A stretch of DNA of 5,476 nt, from NCBI GenBank assembly GCA_026391235.1, contig JAPLDV010000210.1:1-5476 (forward strand). Direction: 5' to 3'. This document shows positions 4,784 through 5,476 of this stretch, in pieces; within the stretch, counting starts at the first letter, position 1; every line of letters begins with the position of its first letter. The notes under the pieces are model-generated. The model searched no databases, was not told the DNA's origin, and worked only from the letters and a program-made list of their open reading frames with translations. This stretch comes from Bacteroidia bacterium (lineage in GTDB: Bacteria > Bacteroidota > Bacteroidia > Bacteroidales > UBA12481). A program made the translations under genes and the position numbers.

Positions 4784-5476
4784 CTATATACGGGTGATCT
4801 GAATAAAAGTTTTCATTTCTTCATCCAGATCCACTTCTTTTGCTTCATTTTCAATGACTCTGTCGGCCAGATCTATTGCAACGGCCAGAGTCTGATTTGC
4901 AATGAATTCACCAAACTTTTCCACCGCTGAATTCAAACCAGGGTGTTTTTGTATCAGGATACTGATCTTATCGGTCACCTCAAAACCATTATCCTTGCGC
5001 AAATTCTGTATCCGGTTGATCAACTCACGGGCAATCCCTTCCTCCAGCAGTTCAGGTGTGAGCAGGATATCGAGAGCCACCGTCAGGTTCCCGTCATTGG
5101 CCACCAGCCAGCCCGGAATATCTTCGGAGAGGATCTCCACCTCGCTGAGCAGCAGTTCTGCAGGGCCCTCCGCCAGATGCATCAGGTAAACCCCATCTCT
5201 TTCAATTCTTCCGATATCTTCCTGATTAAAATTCCCGATCACCTCGCTCACCTCTTTCATTTGCCTGCCGAATTTTTTACCAAGCATTTTGAAATTTGGT
5301 TTGATTTTTTTCACCAGAATCCCCGATGTGTCATCCAGAAAGCTGATTTCCTTTACGTTGATTTCGGTTTTTATAATTTCAGATACGGTACTCAGCTGAA
5401 CTCCAAAACGCTCGTTCAACACCGGCACCATGATTTTCTGCAGAGGCTGCCGTACCTTGATGTTCACTTTCCGCCG
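4784..5476 (-). CDS. ileS: Isoleucine--tRNA ligase, C-terminal part (5' end outside window)
   Basis: The frame is open to the right edge and ends at TAG 4784-4786, giving the last 230 residues of a protein normally over 1000 long. IleS attaches isoleucine to tRNA-Ile in the cytoplasm and edits valine. The catalytic HIGH and KMSKS motifs and the editing domain are outside the window. What is here is the C-terminal region after the anticodon-binding helices: RRKVNIKVRQPLQKIMVP at the edge, then KPNFKMLGKKFGRQMKEV, the segment AEGPAELLLSEVEILSEDIPGW, and LTPELLEEGIARELINRIQNLRKDNGFEV, which is characteristic of IleS of the bacterial/eukaryotic long form. The GTG at 5467 is an internal Val codon, not a start, because homology continues through it. 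It is first in the ileS - dksA-like - lspA block. Confidence 0.95.
   Translation of the reverse strand, partial: RRKVNIKVRQPLQKIMVPVLNERFGVQLSTVSEIIKTEINVKEISFLDDTSGILVKKIKPNFKMLGKKFGRQMKEVSEVIGNFNQEDIGRIERDGVYLMHLAEGPAELLLSEVEILSEDIPGWLVANDGNLTVALDILLTPELLEEGIARELINRIQNLRKDNGFEVTDKISILIQKHPGLNSAVEKFGEFIANQTLAVAIDLADRVIENEAKEVDLDEEMKTFIQITRI

Noticed and set aside
4274..4802. Plus-strand frames opposite the dksA-like gene and the heptamer arrays
   Set aside because: Antisense to a clear TraR/DksA-family gene; the products begin in repeat sequence (FRFQVSGF).
4902..5189. Plus-strand frame opposite ileS
   Set aside because: Shadow of the conserved IleS C-terminal region.

Overview
The window looks like a Bacteroidota chromosome. 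The main reasons are the gene order ileS - TraR/DksA-type regulator - lspA on the minus strand, a regulator whose zinc finger is degenerate in the way I recall from Bacteroidota (ends VPHATLS..AK), a long LspA with the insertion usual in that phylum, a lipoprotein starting CAQQGN.TGGPKDE..P as in Bacteroidota Ig-like (Big_5/SbsA-type) lipoproteins, and several matches to the Bacteroidota promoter pattern TTTG - about 19 nt - TAnnTTTG. I cannot name a genus.

Layout, left to right. Positions 1-1867 (minus) hold one long open frame, a surface or periplasmic lipoprotein whose 3' end lies outside the window. A 106-bp divergent intergenic region follows. Positions 1974-2894 (plus) encode a 306-residue protein with one membrane anchor and a long coiled coil. 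Directly after its stop codon come nine perfect-period 22-bp tandem units (2901-3098). A small plus-strand four-helix-bundle gene (3169-3525) follows, with a good promoter candidate. Three units of the same repeat family lie in the opposite orientation at 3566-3633, against the 3' end of lspA. On the minus strand lspA (3638-4267), a TraR/DksA-family gene (4356-4733) and the 3' end of ileS (4784-5476) form a likely co-transcribed housekeeping block read right to left. The lspA/dksA gap contains two facing heptamer arrays able to form a long imperfect hairpin.

How the genes relate: IleS charges tRNA-Ile, the DksA-like protein probably acts on RNA polymerase, and LspA cleaves prolipoprotein signal peptides, so the lipoprotein at 1-1867 is a plausible LspA substrate. 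The coiled-coil and four-helix-bundle proteins have no assigned function.

The genes themselves are ordinary. The unusual part is the repeats: (i) a 22-bp family found at three gene 3' ends, always in the sense of the adjoining gene, with variants that keep a hairpin core; (ii) several 7-bp-period arrays, one set forming an inverted pair before lspA; (iii) a palindrome plus heptamer array that has become the coding sequence of a lipoprotein signal peptide. I see no CRISPR array, tRNA, rRNA, transposase or known defence system.
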